DNA of 64,000 bases from Chloroflexota bacterium (GTDB lineage Bacteria > Chloroflexota > UBA11872). The stretch is taken from the NCBI GenBank assembly GCA_022825895.1, contig JAJDVX010000037.1:120581-184580 (forward strand), written 5' to 3'. The notes below the pieces were generated by a model that saw nothing but the letters and a program-made list of their open reading frames with translations, was not told the origin of the DNA and searched no databases. Of the stretch, positions 1 through 8,989 are shown one piece after another. How positions within the stretch are numbered: the stretch's first letter is position 1; every line of letters starts with the position of its first letter. A program made the position numbers and the translations under genes.

Positions 1-1274
1 TGGTGGGTACCGGGCTGTTGGCCTTGCCGTTGTCCCTGGCCGAAGGTCAGAAACCGGATTTCCTGGTTGCCCTGTTCACCGCAACGTCCGCTGTGTGCGT
101 CACCGGGTTGACGGTCGTCTCGACCCACGACCATTGGTCGCTGTTTGGCCAAATCGTAATCCTGGGCTTGATTCAGGTCGGCGCCCTGGGCTTCATCGTG
201 GGCGCCATCGTGATCTTCTCGCTGGCGGGCCGGCGCACGTCCACCCGCGAACGCCTGATGTTCGGCCAGCACATCGGTCGCGGTGAACCCGGCGGCCTGA
301 AAGGGCTCTTCTGGCGCATCGCCATCTTCACGCTGTTCCTGCAAGGCGTGGGCGCGGTGCTGCTCTTTCTGCGCGTGCAGGACGACGCGTCGGTGGACAA
401 TCCGCACTGGTGGTCGATATTTCACGCCGTCTCCGCCTTCACCAACGCGGGGTTCGACATCGAGCCCGGCTCCGACAGCTTCGCGCGGCTGGTCGACGAT
501 CCGACCACGGTGGGCATCCTGGCGGCGCTGGCGATCATTGGCGCCATCGGGTTCATGGTGATCTTCGACGTGATACGCCGGCGGCTGTGGCGGCGCCTGG
601 GGCTGGAATCACGAATCGTGCTGACGGCCATGCCGGCCCTCCTGATCGCGGGATTCCTGCTGCTACTGGTGCTTTCGCCGGATTTCGGCGGCGCGGTACC
701 CGAGGACGACCTTGGCCTGCGGTCGAACGCCGCGCTCAATCACGCGGTCTGGCGCACGACCGGCTTCTCGACCATCGATATGGGCCGTCTCCACACCGAC
801 ACGTTGATCGTCCTGATCGTCCTGATGTTCATCGGGGGCGCCTCGGCCGCGGTTACCGGCGGGATCACCGTCAACACCTTCAGCGTGCTCTTCATCGCGA
901 TGGTGTCGCACATACGAGGTCGCCGCTTTCCAGAGGCCTTCGGCCGGCGCATTGCCCAGCACTCGGTCATGCGCGCGCTGGCGGTCGTTGGGCTGTCCGG
1001 TGTCGCTGTGCTCCTGGCTACCGTGCTGATGTCCATCGCCGAGCGCGGTTCCGAAACGGTGCTGTCAAACCTGTTGTTCGAGGCCGTCAGCGCATTTGCC
1101 GTCGTCGGCTATTCCACCGGCATCACGGCCGATCTGACCGTGGCCTCTAAACTCGTGCTGATCGGAACGATGTTCGTCGGCCGCCTGGGCGCCCTGACGC
1201 TTGCCCAGGCGCTCGTCACGCGCGAGCATCAGCCGCTGGTCCACTATCCGGAGGAGGCCATCAAGGTCGGTTAG
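1..1274 (+). CDS. ktrB: Potassium uptake channel subunit KtrB/TrkH (5' truncated)
   Basis: Membrane subunit of a Ktr/Trk-type K+ (or Na+-coupled K+) uptake system. The four pore loops typical of the TrkH/KtrB superfamily are all visible: CVTGLT near residue 33, NAGFD near 149, TTGFST near 252 and VVGYST near 367 of the readable part, each centred on the selectivity-filter glycine and separated by hydrophobic helices. The reading frame is open at the window edge. The first pore loop lies unusually close to the visible N-terminus, so the true start and roughly the first transmembrane helix lie upstream of base 1. It is followed 9 bases later by the RCK-domain partner gene, the usual ktrB-ktrA pairing. 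Family assignment is strong; ion preference cannot be read from sequence alone. Confidence 0.93.
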   Translation, partial: VGTGLLALPLSLAEGQKPDFLVALFTATSAVCVTGLTVVSTHDHWSLFGQIVILGLIQVGALGFIVGAIVIFSLAGRRTSTRERLMFGQHIGRGEPGGLKGLFWRIAIFTLFLQGVGAVLLFLRVQDDASVDNPHWWSIFHAVSAFTNAGFDIEPGSDSFARLVDDPTTVGILAALAIIGAIGFMVIFDVIRRRLWRRLGLESRIVLTAMPALLIAGFLLLLVLSPDFGGAVPEDDLGLRSNAALNHAVWRTTGFSTIDMGRLHTDTLIVLIVLMFIGGASAAVTGGITVNTFSVLFIAMVSHIRGRRFPEAFGRRIAQHSVMRALAVVGLSGVAVLLATVLMSIAERGSETVLSNLLFEAVSAFAVVGYSTGITADLTVASKLVLIGTMFVGRLGALTLAQALVTREHQPLVHYPEEAIKVG

Positions 1275-1283
1275 GCGCCGGCC

Positions 1284-1934
1284 GTGCCCATGCAGATCCT
1301 GGTGACCGGTCTCGGTCGGTTCGGAAGCAGCCTGGCCCGCACGCTGGCGGAGTCCGGGCACGAAGTCGTTGTGCTCGACACATCCGAGCAGGCCGTCCAG
1401 ATGGCCACGGACGTGGTGGATCAGGCCGTGGTGGGCGACGCCACCAACGAGGCGGTCCTGCGCGAGGTGGGCGCGACCGACGTGGATCTGGCCGTGGTGG
1501 CGATGGCCGAGGTGGAGGCCAGCGTGCTGATCACGACGCACCTGAAGAACCTGGGCGTGCCGCGCGTTTTCGCCAAGGCCTCCAGCGAGGTGCACCGGCT
1601 GATCCTGGAACGGGTGGGCGCGGACCGCGTGGTCTTTCCGGAACGGGACATGGCCGTGCGCCTGGCCCAGAGCGTCTCAACGCCCGGCATGCTGGACTAC
1701 CTGGAACTGCTGCCGCACCTGGGCATCACCGAGATTGACGGCACCCCATTCGCTGGCCAGTCGCTGGCCAACCTGAACCTGGCCGCCCGGTTTGGTGTGA
1801 ACGTGCTGGTGATCAAGCGCGGCAACGAGTTGATCGTTACCCCCGGCCTCTCCGAGCAGGTGATGAAGGACGACATGCTGATCGTGGTCGGCCGCGACAG
1901 CCGCATCGCCGAACTGCAGACCGCCGCGGGCTAA
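1284..1934 (+). CDS. ktrA: Potassium channel regulatory RCK subunit KtrA/TrkA
   Basis: Cytosolic gating subunit for the KtrB channel encoded just upstream. Residues 4-35 form a Rossmann nucleotide-binding motif (GLGRFG, then the acidic residue in VVVLD that contacts the ribose), the RCK_N domain. About residues 140-214 are an RCK_C/TrkA_C ligand-binding domain. At 216 residues it has the usual one-RCK length of KtrA rather than the doubled TrkA of E. coli. The start may be GTG at 1284 or ATG at 1290; the ATG is the more conventional choice and changes only two residues. In known systems it binds ATP/ADP and c-di-AMP to gate K+ flow. It is presumably co-transcribed with the gene before it. Confidence 0.93.
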   Translation: MPMQILVTGLGRFGSSLARTLAESGHEVVVLDTSEQAVQMATDVVDQAVVGDATNEAVLREVGATDVDLAVVAMAEVEASVLITTHLKNLGVPRVFAKASSEVHRLILERVGADRVVFPERDMAVRLAQSVSTPGMLDYLELLPHLGITEIDGTPFAGQSLANLNLAARFGVNVLVIKRGNELIVTPGLSEQVMKDDMLIVVGRDSRIAELQTAAG

Positions 1935-2302
1935 CGATCCGTTTCCCGGACGCTCGTCCGGAGTGTGGACGAGCGGTGGACAACCTGTGCGCCCGTCCGT
2001 GGCGTCGATCACTGCGCGGAACACCGTTCGCCCGCTCCCACTTCAAGGGACGGAGGGAGTGACGAGCCCTTGAACGTCCCCACGCCTCGTCAGGCGGGAC
2101 TGTGGACAGCCGACGTTGCCTGAGTGTTGATAAGCCGGGTTGACACCCAGCATATGGGATGCCAAGATTCCACCCCACCTATATGTGGTATGCGGCCTTC
2201 GCTGATCTATGGCTTGGGTCGCAGCTTAGAGGCAACGGACCGCCTCATTCACGATGCCGTGGCGCACGGGTGGGGACGTGCACTCAGATTAGGAGCGCGG
2301 CG
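1935..2302. other. 368-base intergenic region upstream of the nrdJ operon
   Basis: No convincing gene. It contains an 8-bp perfect inverted repeat (TTCAAGGG at 2042-2049 and CCCTTGAA at 2067-2074) that may end ktrA transcription or be a small dispersed element. The sequence GAGGGAGTGACG inside its loop recurs at 12975-12986. Further right come a good -35 hexamer and two AT-rich dyads, listed separately. Confidence 0.6.
2140..2188 (+). promoter_or_regulatory. Candidate nrdJ-operon promoter with two dyads (possible NrdR-type sites)
   Basis: A perfect -35 hexamer TTGACA lies at 2140-2145, with a weak -10 (AAGATT, 2164-2169) 18 bases on. Two AT-centred imperfect dyads flank the -10: CCCAGCATATGGG (2147-2159) and CCACCTATATGTGG (2175-2188), with centres about 28 bp apart. 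NrdR repressor sites usually occur as a pair of such dyads upstream of ribonucleotide reductase genes. The spacing within these dyads differs from the usual consensus, so the NrdR assignment is only a suggestion from context. Confidence 0.3.
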
Positions 2303-2644
2303 GTGATCAGACTGCTCGGCGAACTGCATCGGACGCGCGACGGTCGGCAGTTCGCCATAGATTTCGCGCAGGTCATTCCGTCGACCGGTGCCTATGACCT
2401 GGTCCTCTTCGGCCTGCGGCACGCGGAAACGGAGTTTTCGATGGGTGTGGCCTTCCCGCAGGACTCCGCAAGCACCTGGGGGGCGCACGAGGCGCTGGTT
2501 CGCGAAGGATTGGGACAAATTCGCACCGAACTTGAGCGTGGTAATACTGAGGATGGATCGCTGGTGGAGATCCCTTCCGCCACGTGGGGAGGGTGGCGAC
2601 CGAGCTACAGGTTCTCGGTCCCATCAAAGACGCGTTATGCATAG
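2303..2644 (+). CDS. Small hypothetical protein translationally coupled to nrdJ
   Basis: A 113-residue protein of unknown function. GTG at 2303 is chosen because a ribosome-binding sequence (AGGAG, 2291-2295) sits just before it and the predicted protein then starts with a regular strand (VIRLLGELHRT). Longer in-frame versions from 2159 add arginine/cysteine-rich residues that look non-coding. The last codons overlap the first codons of nrdJ (ATG at 2637), so the two are probably translated together. The protein is soluble, with no signal peptide, membrane segment or familiar motif. Coupling to a ribonucleotide reductase is the only clue to its role; I assign no function. Confidence 0.6.
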   Translation: MIRLLGELHRTRDGRQFAIDFAQVIPSTGAYDLVLFGLRHAETEFSMGVAFPQDSASTWGAHEALVREGLGQIRTELERGNTEDGSLVEIPSATWGGWRPSYRFSVPSKTRYA

Positions 2645-5246
2645 GCACGGCGCAACGTATCCGGATCTCTCGGATAACGCGCTGGCCGTGCTGCGCAAGC
2701 GCTACTTCCTGAAGGACCGCGTCGACCACCCCATCGAAGACACGGACGAGTTCTTTGACCGCGTGGTGCGCGGCGTGGTTGACGTGGAGCGCGAGCGGGG
2801 CTGGGTGGACGCCGAAGGCCACGACGAGATCGTGGGCTCGATGTACGACCTGCTGCGCGGCCTGCGCTTCGTGCCCAATAGCCCCTGCCTGATGAACGCC
2901 GGCAAGCCGCAGGGCTATGCGCAGATGGCGGCCTGCTTTGTGCTGCCGATCGACGACGATCTGCTGAGCATCAAGACCACCGACATGCACGCGGCCATCA
3001 TTCACCAGAGCGGCGGCGGCACCGGATTCAATTTCTCCCGCATCCGTCCGCGCGGCGACTTTGTGCGGAGCTCCGGCGGCGTGGCCAGCGGGCCGATCAG
3101 CTTCATGTCGATGATCGACTACTCCTGCGGCGAGATTAAGCAGGGCGGCACCCGCCGCGGCGCCAACATGGGCATCCTCAACGTCGATCACCCGGACATC
3201 CTGGACTTCATCGGCTGCAAGACCGAGGACGGCCGGATCGCCAACTTCAACATCTCCGTCGGCATTACCGACGCCTTCATGCAGGCCGTGCGGGACGACA
3301 CCGACTATGACCTGGTGAACCCGCGCACCCAAGAGGTCACGAAGCGCCTGCGCGCCCGCGACGTCTGGGAGCGCCTGGTCGACGGCGCCTGGCTGAACGG
3401 CGAACCGGGCATGATTTTCCTGGACCGCCTGGAGCGCACCAATCCCACGCCGGACGTGGCGCTGCAGGACACCACCAACCCCTGCGGCGAGCAGCCGCTG
3501 CTGCCGTACGAGGCCTGCGTGCTCGGCAGCCTGAACCTCAACTGGCACCTCACGGAGGACCGCACGCGCATCGACTGGAAGGCGCTGCGGCGTGACGTGC
3601 ACCTGTCGGTCCGCTTCCTGGACGACATGGTCGAGGCCTCCAACTTCCCGCTGGAGGAAATCGACGCCATCGTCAAGCACGGCAACCGTCGGGTTGGGCT
3701 GGGCGTTATGGGTTGGGCCGACGTGCTCTTCCACCTGGGCCTGCCCTACGACAGCCCCGAAGCCGAGGCGCTGGCCAGCGACGTGATGCAGTTCATCAAC
3801 GACGAAGGCCGGCGCGCCTCCGAGGAACTGGCGGCCGCGCGCGGCGCGTTCCCCAACTTCATCAACTCGGCCTGGGACCGAAAGGGCCACGGCGAGCGGC
3901 GTAATGCCACGGTGACCACCATCGCGCCCACCGGCACGATCAGCATGATCGCCGACGCCTCCAGCGGTATTGAACCGCTCTTTGCGCTGATCTTCTGGAA
4001 GAACGTGATGCGCGACAGCGACGACAACGCGGCGACCACGCTGCGCTACGTGAACCCGATTTTCGAGACCTACGCGCGCCGCCGCGGATTCTTCAGCGAA
4101 GAACTGGTGGACGCCATCGAGGCCAACCACGGCAGCCTGCGGATCACCGACGAGACGCCGGACGAAGCTCGACAGGTGCTGGAGGGCGTGCCCGAATCGG
4201 CCCGCCGAATCTTTGTGACGGCCCACGACGTCTCGCCCGAATGGCACATCCGCATCCAGAGCGCGTTCCAGGCGCACACCGAGAACGCGGTGTCCAAGAC
4301 GATCAACTTCCCGCACGAGGCCACCCGCGAGGACGTGGAACGCGGCTACTGGCGGGCCTACGAACTGGGCTGCAAGGGCGTGACCGTCTACCGCGACGGC
4401 AGCCGCGACTACCAGGTGCTGACGACCAGCGACTCCGGCGACAAGACGCGGCGCGACGAGACCGACGAGCCGCAGGCCGCCGAGGCCCCGGCGCCCGCCG
4501 AAGAGGCTCCCGCGCCGGTGGCGGCTACCCCGGTCAACGGCCACAGCAACGGCCATGCGCCCAAGTTGTCGCCGACGCCGGCAGCGAACGGCGCCTCGGA
4601 CGACCATGCCGAGCACATTCCGCTGCCGATCGTCGCGGCGGTCGAGCGTGAGCGACCCGATCAGATTCACGGCACGACGACCCGTATCCGCACGGGCTGC
4701 GGTCCGTTGTTCGTCACGATCAACGACGACGAGCGCGGGCTTCCGTTCGAGACCTTCGCGACGCTGGGCAAGGCCGGCGGCTGCGCCGCCGCGCAGACCG
4801 AGGCTATCGGCCGGCTGGCATCGCTGGCGCTGCGCTCGGGCGTGCCGGTCGAAGAGGTACAGAAGACCCTGCGGGGGATCACCTGCCACCGGCCCGCCGG
4901 GTTTGGCCCCGAACGCGTGCTCTCCTGCGGTGACGGCATCGCCCAGGCGATGGCCAAGCGGATCGACGTGGAGAACGGTGACTTCGTCCCGATGGTGGAC
5001 CTGCAGGGCGAAGGCACGTATACGTCCGACCCGGCCGAACAGCCAGCCGCGACGGTCGCGACGGCGCCTCCCCAGAGCGCGCCGACCTTCGGCAGCGGTT
5101 CGGCGCCGGCAGCCGAGACCTACGTTGAGGCCGCCGCGCGCGATCAGGGCTTCGTGGGCGCCTGCCCCTCCTGCGGCGGCAGCCAGCTCCACTACGCCGA
5201 AGGCTGCATGAAGTGCGTGTCCTGCGGCTACAGCGACTGCGGGTAG
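2637..5246 (+). CDS. nrdJ: Adenosylcobalamin-dependent (class II) ribonucleotide reductase
   Basis: Reduces ribonucleotides to deoxyribonucleotides using an adenosylcobalamin radical. With ATG at 2637 the protein has 869 residues. Cys100 (in QMAACFVLP) and Cys294 (YEACVLG) match the redox pair. The active-site triad is in NPCGE at 281-285 (Asn281, thiyl Cys283, Glu285), and the 11-residue gap from Cys283 to Cys294 is as in characterised class II enzymes. A linker rich in Ala/Pro follows (about 610-650), then a TSCPD-type domain beginning near IRTGCGP. A cysteine-rich zinc-ribbon tail ends the protein (CPSCGG through GYSDCG, last 27 residues), probably shuttling electrons from thioredoxin. No NrdAB or NrdDG is seen here, so this may be the main dNTP source, with or without oxygen. 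It needs cobalamin, whose synthesis or uptake genes are not in the window. Confidence 0.97.
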   Translation: MHRHGATYPDLSDNALAVLRKRYFLKDRVDHPIEDTDEFFDRVVRGVVDVERERGWVDAEGHDEIVGSMYDLLRGLRFVPNSPCLMNAGKPQGYAQMAACFVLPIDDDLLSIKTTDMHAAIIHQSGGGTGFNFSRIRPRGDFVRSSGGVASGPISFMSMIDYSCGEIKQGGTRRGANMGILNVDHPDILDFIGCKTEDGRIANFNISVGITDAFMQAVRDDTDYDLVNPRTQEVTKRLRARDVWERLVDGAWLNGEPGMIFLDRLERTNPTPDVALQDTTNPCGEQPLLPYEACVLGSLNLNWHLTEDRTRIDWKALRRDVHLSVRFLDDMVEASNFPLEEIDAIVKHGNRRVGLGVMGWADVLFHLGLPYDSPEAEALASDVMQFINDEGRRASEELAAARGAFPNFINSAWDRKGHGERRNATVTTIAPTGTISMIADASSGIEPLFALIFWKNVMRDSDDNAATTLRYVNPIFETYARRRGFFSEELVDAIEANHGSLRITDETPDEARQVLEGVPESARRIFVTAHDVSPEWHIRIQSAFQAHTENAVSKTINFPHEATREDVERGYWRAYELGCKGVTVYRDGSRDYQVLTTSDSGDKTRRDETDEPQAAEAPAPAEEAPAPVAATPVNGHSNGHAPKLSPTPAANGASDDHAEHIPLPIVAAVERERPDQIHGTTTRIRTGCGPLFVTINDDERGLPFETFATLGKAGGCAAAQTEAIGRLASLALRSGVPVEEVQKTLRGITCHRPAGFGPERVLSCGDGIAQAMAKRIDVENGDFVPMVDLQGEGTYTSDPAEQPAATVATAPPQSAPTFGSGSAPAAETYVEAAARDQGFVGACPSCGGSQLHYAEGCMKCVSCGYSDCG

Positions 5247-5300
5247 CGGCAAGGCCACCGCTCTCGGCTGGCTGATTCGGCGAACGAGCGCCGACCCGGG

Positions 5301-6431
5301 CTAAGTGCTGGGTGTCGTCGGTCGGCTTTCCGACTCTCGCTGGTCAATCAGAAGTCGCAGGCTCGCTTCGTTCCAGTAGAGATCGCCGACGGTCGCGCCT
5401 CGGTCCAGGAGTACGGACATGGTGGCGCGGTCGCCGTGCTGGGCTGCCGTTTCAAGCGGTGTGTTGTCGAGATTGTCCTTGGCCTCGATGTCGGCGCCGA
5501 GGTCCAAGAGCACCTGGACTAGAGCTGCGTTGCCCTTACCCGCGGCACTGTGCAGCGGGGTATCGCCCAGACCGTCGTATGCGCCAATGTCGGCACCGTA
5601 TTTCACCAACATCCGGACGGCTTCCGAATTGCCCTCTTCTACAGATGTATGCAGCGGCGAATCGCCGAAGCCGTCTCTAGCCTCAGAATCCGCGCCGTGC
5701 TCCAGCAGCACAGCAACGACGGCTGGATCGCCACTCTCGATCGCATTGTGCAGCGGGGTATCGCCGAAGCCGTCCCTCGACTCAATATCGGCACCCAAGT
5801 CCAGCAGAGCTTTGACCATGGCTGACCTGGTCTCACGTACTGCCGTTTGCAGCGGTGAACGACCCAAGTCGTCCTTCGCCTCGATATCGGCACCGTGCTC
5901 TAGCAAGGCTTCAGCCATGGCTTGGTCGCCATTCTCGACCGCCTCATGCAGCGGAGTATCTCCGAATTCATCCTTGGACTGGATGTCGGCGCCGTACTTA
6001 AGCAATGTCGCGACGACGGCTACCTCGTTTTCGAACGATGAGGCCAAATGCAGCGGTGTGTTGCCGAAGTCGTCCCTGGCCTCTAAGTCCGCGCCGTAGG
6101 CCAAAAGAGTTGTGACCACGGCCGGATCCCGATTCAACGCCGCCGCCAGGTGCAGCGGCGTCCAGCCGTCTTCATCCGTCGCCCCGATGTCGAATCCGCA
6201 GTCCATTGACGCATGGACAAGGGGCACAGCCGCATAGGCCCAGAACTCTGAAGTCGTCCAGGCCTCCCGAATCTCGCCGATCGACTCCGGGAGGACAGGG
6301 CACGCAGCCGGTGTGCGCGACAGCGCGGGCTTTGAGGCGCCACCGCACGCGGCCAGCCCTACGACAACGAAGACGAGCAGCCCGAGCCACACCGCAGGTT
6401 GACCGGCGCCCGGCCTAGGTCCCCGTGGCAT
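5301..6431 (-). CDS. Ankyrin-repeat lipoprotein (8 repeats)
   Basis: A 376-residue exported protein. ATG at 6431 is chosen because it places a lipoprotein signal peptide at the very N-terminus: a hydrophobic stretch ending in the lipobox LAAC. A cap segment with EFWAYAAVPLV and a DCG cysteine follows, then about eight ankyrin repeats of 33 residues (recurrent GDTPLH, LLEHGAD and SRDGFG-type turns), up to about residue 355. Ankyrin repeats are protein-binding scaffolds; membrane anchoring on the outer face implies an extracellular or envelope partner. The start lies inside the end of the ankyrin gene upstream (17-base overlap), so the two are translationally coupled. It shares the same N-terminal cap with that neighbour, hence an old duplication. 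The partner is unknown. Confidence 0.88.
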   Translation of the reverse strand: MPRGPRPGAGQPAVWLGLLVFVVVGLAACGGASKPALSRTPAACPVLPESIGEIREAWTTSEFWAYAAVPLVHASMDCGFDIGATDEDGWTPLHLAAALNRDPAVVTTLLAYGADLEARDDFGNTPLHLASSFENEVAVVATLLKYGADIQSKDEFGDTPLHEAVENGDQAMAEALLEHGADIEAKDDLGRSPLQTAVRETRSAMVKALLDLGADIESRDGFGDTPLHNAIESGDPAVVAVLLEHGADSEARDGFGDSPLHTSVEEGNSEAVRMLVKYGADIGAYDGLGDTPLHSAAGKGNAALVQVLLDLGADIEAKDNLDNTPLETAAQHGDRATMSVLLDRGATVGDLYWNEASLRLLIDQRESESRPTTPST

Positions 6432-7962
6432 GTTCCCGCAGCACGCGAGCGGTGGCCTGATTGTTGGCGGCCTCCGCCAGGTCAAGCGGCGTTGCGCCGT
6501 CGTTGTCTTCGGCTTCGAGGTCGGCGCCACGTTCGAGGAGGTGGGCAACAATGTCTGCACTTCCAAAGTAGGCCGCGAAATGTAGGGGCGACCAGCCGTC
6601 CTCGTCCTGTGCTTCCAAACTGGCGCCCGAGTCCAGCAGGACCTTTACGACGGCCAGGGCTTCTCCACCGGCCGCGAAGTGCAGGGGCGTCCAACCATCG
6701 TCGTCCCGTGCTTCCACGTTGGCACCGGCGTCCAGCAGAAGCTGGACGTAGACCGGATCCTCGAACTCGGCTGCCGCATGCAGGGGTGTGATGCCACCTT
6801 CAACCTTGGCTTCGAGGTCTGCGCCACGGTCAATCATCAGTTCGATCAGATCTGGATCCGCCGCATATGTGAGCGCCACATGCAGGGGTGTGAGCTGTTC
6901 GACGGCGCGGGCGTCCAGGTTCGCCCCGTGATCCAGCAGGGCGGTCACCACGGCGAGTTTGCCGTCGACCAATACGCTCCAATGCAGTGGGGTCAGTCCG
7001 TCATCGCCCTGTGCTTCCAGGTCGAGGCCGCGCTCCAGCAGATACTCGACCATGGAGGGCTCAGGGTTGAGGGCCGCCGCCAGGTGCAGCGCGGTCGTGC
7101 CGCTATAGCCGCGTGCGTCCAGATTGGCCCCGAGAATAAGGAGAGCATCAATTCTCTCCGGATGCTCGCTATTGGCTGCCGCCAGCAGCAGCGGGGTCAA
7201 GCCCTGGTCGTTCCCTGCTTCCAGGTCGGCGCCGCGTTCGACGAGCAATTCAAGCGATTCCGGGTGGGAGCCGAAAACGGCCCAGGCGTGCAGCGGCGTC
7301 CAGCCGCGATCGTCCCGCACGTTCGGGTCTACGCCATGGTCAAGCAGGACGCCGAGCACTTCAGGTTCGGGACTGCTCACGGCGGCCACGTGGAGAGGCG
7401 TGAACCCGCGGTCGACTCTCGCCGAAACGTCGGCGCCAGCGGCAATCAGAGCGCCGACGATGGCCGGCTCGGCGCTGAACGCGGCTGCCTGATGCAACGG
7501 CGTGGGGCCATTGTCGCCCCCGGCGCTGACGCTCGCGCCGCAGTCCAACGCGGCTTGCACGACGGCTACAGTTGCCGCGGCCCAGAACTCCTTGCTGAGC
7601 CAGCGGACTTCGTCGATTGGTTCGGCACACGGGCCGGCTGTGGACTCCTGACCTGCCGTGGGTTCGGGGGTGGCGGCTGCCACCGTCAATGGCGTTGGTT
7701 CGGCTTCCGGACGCGGCTCCGGGGTTGAAGCTGGTGAAGGCGAGGGCGTGGCCTCTGAGCGCGAGTCTGGCGTCAAGGCAGGTGGCGGGGACGGCGTGAC
7801 CGCCGCCGCTTGCGCTGGCGTGGCCGCTGCGTCTGCGGTCTGGGTGGGCACCGGTTCTGGAACAGACGTGCCGTCACAGGCTGTCAGGACGACTGTCAGC
7901 AGACCCAGTAGTAACAGTCGCCAGGGCACCGCACGAAACCTCGGCTGCCGCAGTCCTAGCAT
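6415..7962 (-). CDS. Ankyrin-repeat lipoprotein (11 repeats) with Pro/Thr-rich linker
   Basis: A 515-residue exported protein. The N-terminus is a classic lipoprotein signal (arginine-containing n-region, hydrophobic core LLLLGLLTVVL, lipobox LTAC). About 85 residues rich in Pro, Thr, Ala and Glu follow, an extended stalk that would lift the domain off the membrane. Next comes the cap shared with the downstream paralogue (KEFWAAATVAVVQAALDCG), then about eleven ankyrin repeats (GWTPLH, GLTPLH and GITPLH starts, each 33-34 residues) to the C-terminus. It is first in the two-gene unit and overlaps the next gene by 17 bases. Similar secreted ankyrin proteins are common in host-associated bacteria, where some modulate phagocytosis; whether that applies here is inference. 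Confidence 0.9.
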   Translation of the reverse strand: MLGLRQPRFRAVPWRLLLLGLLTVVLTACDGTSVPEPVPTQTADAAATPAQAAAVTPSPPPALTPDSRSEATPSPSPASTPEPRPEAEPTPLTVAAATPEPTAGQESTAGPCAEPIDEVRWLSKEFWAAATVAVVQAALDCGASVSAGGDNGPTPLHQAAAFSAEPAIVGALIAAGADVSARVDRGFTPLHVAAVSSPEPEVLGVLLDHGVDPNVRDDRGWTPLHAWAVFGSHPESLELLVERGADLEAGNDQGLTPLLLAAANSEHPERIDALLILGANLDARGYSGTTALHLAAALNPEPSMVEYLLERGLDLEAQGDDGLTPLHWSVLVDGKLAVVTALLDHGANLDARAVEQLTPLHVALTYAADPDLIELMIDRGADLEAKVEGGITPLHAAAEFEDPVYVQLLLDAGANVEARDDDGWTPLHFAAGGEALAVVKVLLDSGASLEAQDEDGWSPLHFAAYFGSADIVAHLLERGADLEAEDNDGATPLDLAEAANNQATARVLREHATGT

Positions 7963-8088
7963 TCCCGCCCGTCGGCCAATCGTTGATTTCCGCCGTGGGA
8001 GACAAGCTTAGTGTGAGCGAGTGCCACCGCGGCACATGAGTCCGAAGTAACCAGTGCCCCGCCCACGGCCCAATGCGCAGACTGCTGC

Positions 8089-8901
8089 CTAGAGCCCGTC
8101 GGCCAGCCAGGACACGAAGTCGCGGCGGGGGGCGTCGTGCTTGAGGAGTTGGATGCCGTGGCCGGGGGTGTCGTAGATGGAGACCTGGCGGGGTTCGGCG
8201 GTGCGGCTGTAGAGGGCTTGCGACTGGAGGGACTCTTCGCGGTCCGACTGGAAAAGGACGCCGCGGGGCTGGAAGTTGGGGATGTTCTCGCCCATCAGCA
8301 GGCGGCCGGGTTCGAAGCGTCCGCTGACGGCCACCGCCCGTCGAACGGCGGGCACGATGGACGACGCGATCCAGGCGGTGTTGGCTCCCACGCTGGCGCC
8401 GCCGACGCCGATGCGGTCTGAGTCGATATCAGGGCGAGCGGTCAGCCAGTCGACGGCGGCGGCAACGTCGGCCGGCCAGTCGTCCAGCGTGTTGGCCCTG
8501 TCGGTCTCAAAGTCGTAGCCGCCGTCGGGGCGGACTCGGCGCAGGCTCTCGCCGTGGGCTCGGGCGTCGGGCGCCAGGACGGCCAGGCCGGCGGCCAACA
8601 GGTGTGGCGTCATCTCGTCCCACTGGGCGCGCGTGCCCTGGTACTGATGCATGAGCACAACCGATGGCCAGGGCGGCGCGGTGTCCGGCGGCGTGAAGGT
8701 GGCGACGACCTGGATGCCGTCGGCGGTGCGGTAGGTCACGTTGCCGCGGTCGGTGTCCGCAAACGGCAATGGCGGAAGGGCCGGCGGGTCGCCGCAGGCG
8801 GCCAGGGCGCCGGCGCCAAGCGCCAGGCCGGCGGCCAGGAAGGACCGTCGTTTCAGGCGTGGGCGCACGTTGAGTCGGAGTTCCAGATCATCTCCCTGCA
8901 T
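8089..8901 (-). CDS. Alpha/beta hydrolase (dienelactone-hydrolase-like) exported lipoprotein
   Basis: A 270-residue serine hydrolase. Residues 18-21 (RRSF) before a hydrophobic core and the lipobox LAAC (Cys36) suggest export by the Tat route and lipid anchoring outside the membrane. The fold shows an early His in VVLMHQYQG (near 85), an Asp-rich loop APDARAHG (111-117), the nucleophile elbow GGASVG with Ser170, and a late catalytic His in TPGHG near 248. This order fits the DLH/esterase branch of alpha/beta hydrolases. The substrate is not evident; an ester, lactone or acylated sugar is possible. It is divergently transcribed from the isomerase gene at 8990 across an 88-base gap. Confidence 0.82.
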   Translation of the reverse strand: MQGDDLELRLNVRPRLKRRSFLAAGLALGAGALAACGDPPALPPLPFADTDRGNVTYRTADGIQVVATFTPPDTAPPWPSVVLMHQYQGTRAQWDEMTPHLLAAGLAVLAPDARAHGESLRRVRPDGGYDFETDRANTLDDWPADVAAAVDWLTARPDIDSDRIGVGGASVGANTAWIASSIVPAVRRAVAVSGRFEPGRLLMGENIPNFQPRGVLFQSDREESLQSQALYSRTAEPRQVSIYDTPGHGIQLLKHDAPRRDFVSWLADGL

Positions 8902-8989
8902 CGTAAGCGCCGCCGCGGGTCAGGACACGGGTAGCTTGAGGTGACGTACGGTGCGGCTGGAGATTGGCCGCCGGAAACGGAGGGATGGC

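Noticed and set aside
2373..5258. A 961-residue open frame on the minus strand opposite nrdJ
   Set aside because: It lies exactly over the nrdJ codons in the third-position-mirrored frame and encodes a His/Val/Ala/Arg-rich sequence without motifs; it is a shadow of high GC codon use.
5301..7962. Tandem satellite or CRISPR-like array suggested by about 99-base periodicity
   Set aside because: The period equals 33 codons of an ankyrin repeat and the units are diverged, with no spacers; this is protein repeat structure.
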